Part shown: in pieces, positions 5,435-6,100 of the stretch
Numbering within the stretch: the first letter of the stretch is position 1
Layout of the letters: every line of letters begins with the position of its first letter
Origin: CAJKWP01 sp050943075
GTDB lineage: Bacteria > Bacillota > Clostridia > Christensenellales > UBA1242
Length of the DNA: 6,100 nt
Assembly: GCA_050943075.1 (NCBI GenBank)
Contig: JBMNOM010000050.1
Location: 1-6,100, forward strand
Reading direction: 5' to 3'
The notes under the pieces: model-generated
Database searches by the model: none
Seen by the model: the letters and a program-made list of their open reading frames with translations, nothing else
Told to the model about the DNA's origin: nothing
Made by a program: the position numbers and the translations under genes

Positions 5435-5458
5435 ATGTGTTTGTGATTGTCTTTTAAG

Positions 5459-5502
5459 CACAAAAAATTGTGTGTTTATCACAAAAGCTTTTGTGTGTTT
5501 TT
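5459..5502 (+). terminator. Probable cysE terminator with two AT-rich hairpins
   Basis: CACAA/TTGTG (5459-5463 with 5468-5472) forms a small hairpin. A perfect 16-base palindrome (5480-5495, CACAAAAGCTTTTGTG) is followed by TGTTTTT. The second structure is the more terminator-like, although its stem has few GC pairs. Both share the CACAA/TTGTG arms, so they could also re-pair with each other. Confidence 0.45.
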
Positions 5503-5520
5503 AATTAATTAAATTTTTCC

Positions 5521-5553
5521 AAAAAAAAGTGAAAAAAATTTCACATTTTTTTT
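5521..5553 (+). terminator. Probable bidirectional intrinsic terminator
   Basis: GTGAAA (5529-5534) pairs with TTTCAC (5539-5544) around an AAAA loop. It is flanked by eight A residues on one side (5521-5528) and, one base after the stem, eight T residues on the other (5546-5553). The symmetry allows termination on either strand. It separates cysE from the secreted-protein gene. Confidence 0.6.
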
Positions 5554-5687
5554 GTGCAAAGCATAATAAAAAGCAGGAAAAAAATTTGGTTTTAGTTTGT
5601 TTTTCGCTTTTAACTTACATTTTTCGGCAAAAAGTGTTCTAAAACCTTTTTTAAATTAATAAAATGCTTTTGCGAAAAGGAGAATTT
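5554..5687 (+). other. Leader region of the secreted-protein gene, promoter uncertain
   Basis: Two weak promoter candidates exist: CATAAT (5562-5567), with TTTCAC 17 bases upstream that overlaps the terminator stem, and TAAAAT (5660-5665) with TTCTAA (5637-5642) at 17 bases. Neither is convincing. TTTTCGC (5601-5607) is complementary to GCGAAAA (5672-5678), which overlaps the start of the ribosome binding site. Confidence 0.3.
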
Positions 5688-6100
5688 ATGAAGCAAAAAA
5701 AAGTTAAAAAATTAACCATGCTATCTTTTCTTGTCACATTTTTACTAACAGGAGGAATTTTTGCCTATTGGGCAAGCGGTGTTCTTGGCTCGCAAAACAG
5801 CGCGGCATCACAAGTGACAATTGGGGTTGGGCAAGTTGCCACAACAACAGTTAGTTTGCAAGAAATTTCTAAAACACAAGGCAAACTTGTTCCAGTTGGG
5901 TTTGCAGTGGAAGAAGACGAAACTGAAAAAATTATCATTGTTTTTGATTGCGTGCTTGAAGCTGGCACTGGGGCGGAAGGCGCTGTTGCCACACTTGTTG
6001 TGAGTGCAATTGATGTGCCACACGCATTACTTAACATTAACATTTTGCCACACACAGAAAGCATTATTGCTGGCGGAAGTAGTGTGACTATCACAGTGGA
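5688..6100 (+). CDS. Secreted or surface protein with SipW/TasA-like signal region, N-terminal part
   Basis: The 137 visible residues remain open at the right edge. The N-terminus has a basic start (MKQKKVKK), a hydrophobic core (about 9-26), and TGGIFAYW (21-28). This GG-x-x-A-aromatic wording resembles the SipW-cognate class of signal peptides found on TasA-type fibre and camelysin-like proteins in Firmicutes. The mature part is rich in Val, Ala, Thr and Gly with alternating strand patterns (QVTIGVG, ATTTVSLQE, KIIIVFDCVL, ATLVVSAIDV, SSVTITV), suggesting a beta-sandwich surface domain. The segment GKLVPVGFAVEEDE (about 65-78) may be an acidic loop. The single Cys in view is in VFDCVL. The ATG follows AAGGAG (5677-5682) by five bases; an internal Met11 is less likely because it would lose the basic region. 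No sipW gene is in view. Export is likely; the exact family and role are unknown. Confidence 0.8.
   Translation, partial: MKQKKVKKLTMLSFLVTFLLTGGIFAYWASGVLGSQNSAASQVTIGVGQVATTTVSLQEISKTQGKLVPVGFAVEEDETEKIIIVFDCVLEAGTGAEGAVATLVVSAIDVPHALLNINILPHTESIIAGGSSVTITV

Noticed and set aside
5228..5482. Minus-strand 84-codon frame over the cysE 3' end
   Set aside because: It is antisense to conserved beta-helix repeats and has no recognisable protein.
5765..6094. Minus-strand 109-codon frame at the right end
   Set aside because: It is antisense to the secreted-protein gene, which has a good ribosome binding site and a coherent signal region. Its composition reflects the opposite strand's Val/Thr/Ala-rich codons.

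Overview
The window looks like chromosomal DNA from a low-GC, Firmicutes-like bacterium (Clostridia or a relative, possibly uncultured). The evidence is AT-rich coding sequence with A/T-ending codons, strong AGGAGG-type ribosome binding sites, sigma-A-like promoters with 17-bp spacers, and intrinsic terminators. TGG encodes Trp and TGA acts as a stop, so the standard bacterial code fits. I see no phage, plasmid, insertion sequence, CRISPR, tRNA or rRNA. Species cannot be named from the sequence.

Layout. Positions 1-1135 (minus strand) hold the N-terminal 378 residues of a valyl-tRNA synthetase; the rest lies beyond the left edge. A 199-bp divergent intergenic region carries two back-to-back promoters. 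The remaining genes are all on the plus strand: an unnamed 164-aa protein resembling a nucleotide kinase (1335-1829); a 159-aa membrane protein of the DUF5698/UPF0316 type behind a strong promoter and a folded leader (2044-2523); a doubtful 48-codon hydrophobic ORF overlapping its stop (2520-2666) in a region with a perfect 30-bp direct repeat; queH, an epoxyqueuosine reductase that may be transcribed leaderless (2874-3629); an S66-family serine peptidase of the LD-carboxypeptidase/MccF type (3663-4688), ended by a clear terminator; a short serine O-acetyltransferase (4883-5389); a 298-bp AT-rich spacer with several hairpins; and the start of a secreted protein with a SipW/TasA-like signal region (5688-6100, cut by the right edge).

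The genes look like a run of mostly single-gene units rather than one pathway. Only queH and the S66 peptidase look co-transcribed (33-bp gap, no good promoter or terminator between them). ValRS and QueH both concern tRNA (charging, and queuosine modification), but each has its own promoter. The best candidates for a second look are the folded leader of the membrane protein, the kinase-like protein with an incomplete Walker A motif, the 30-bp repeat with its small hydrophobic ORFs, and the leaderless queH start. I found no convincing new multi-gene system.
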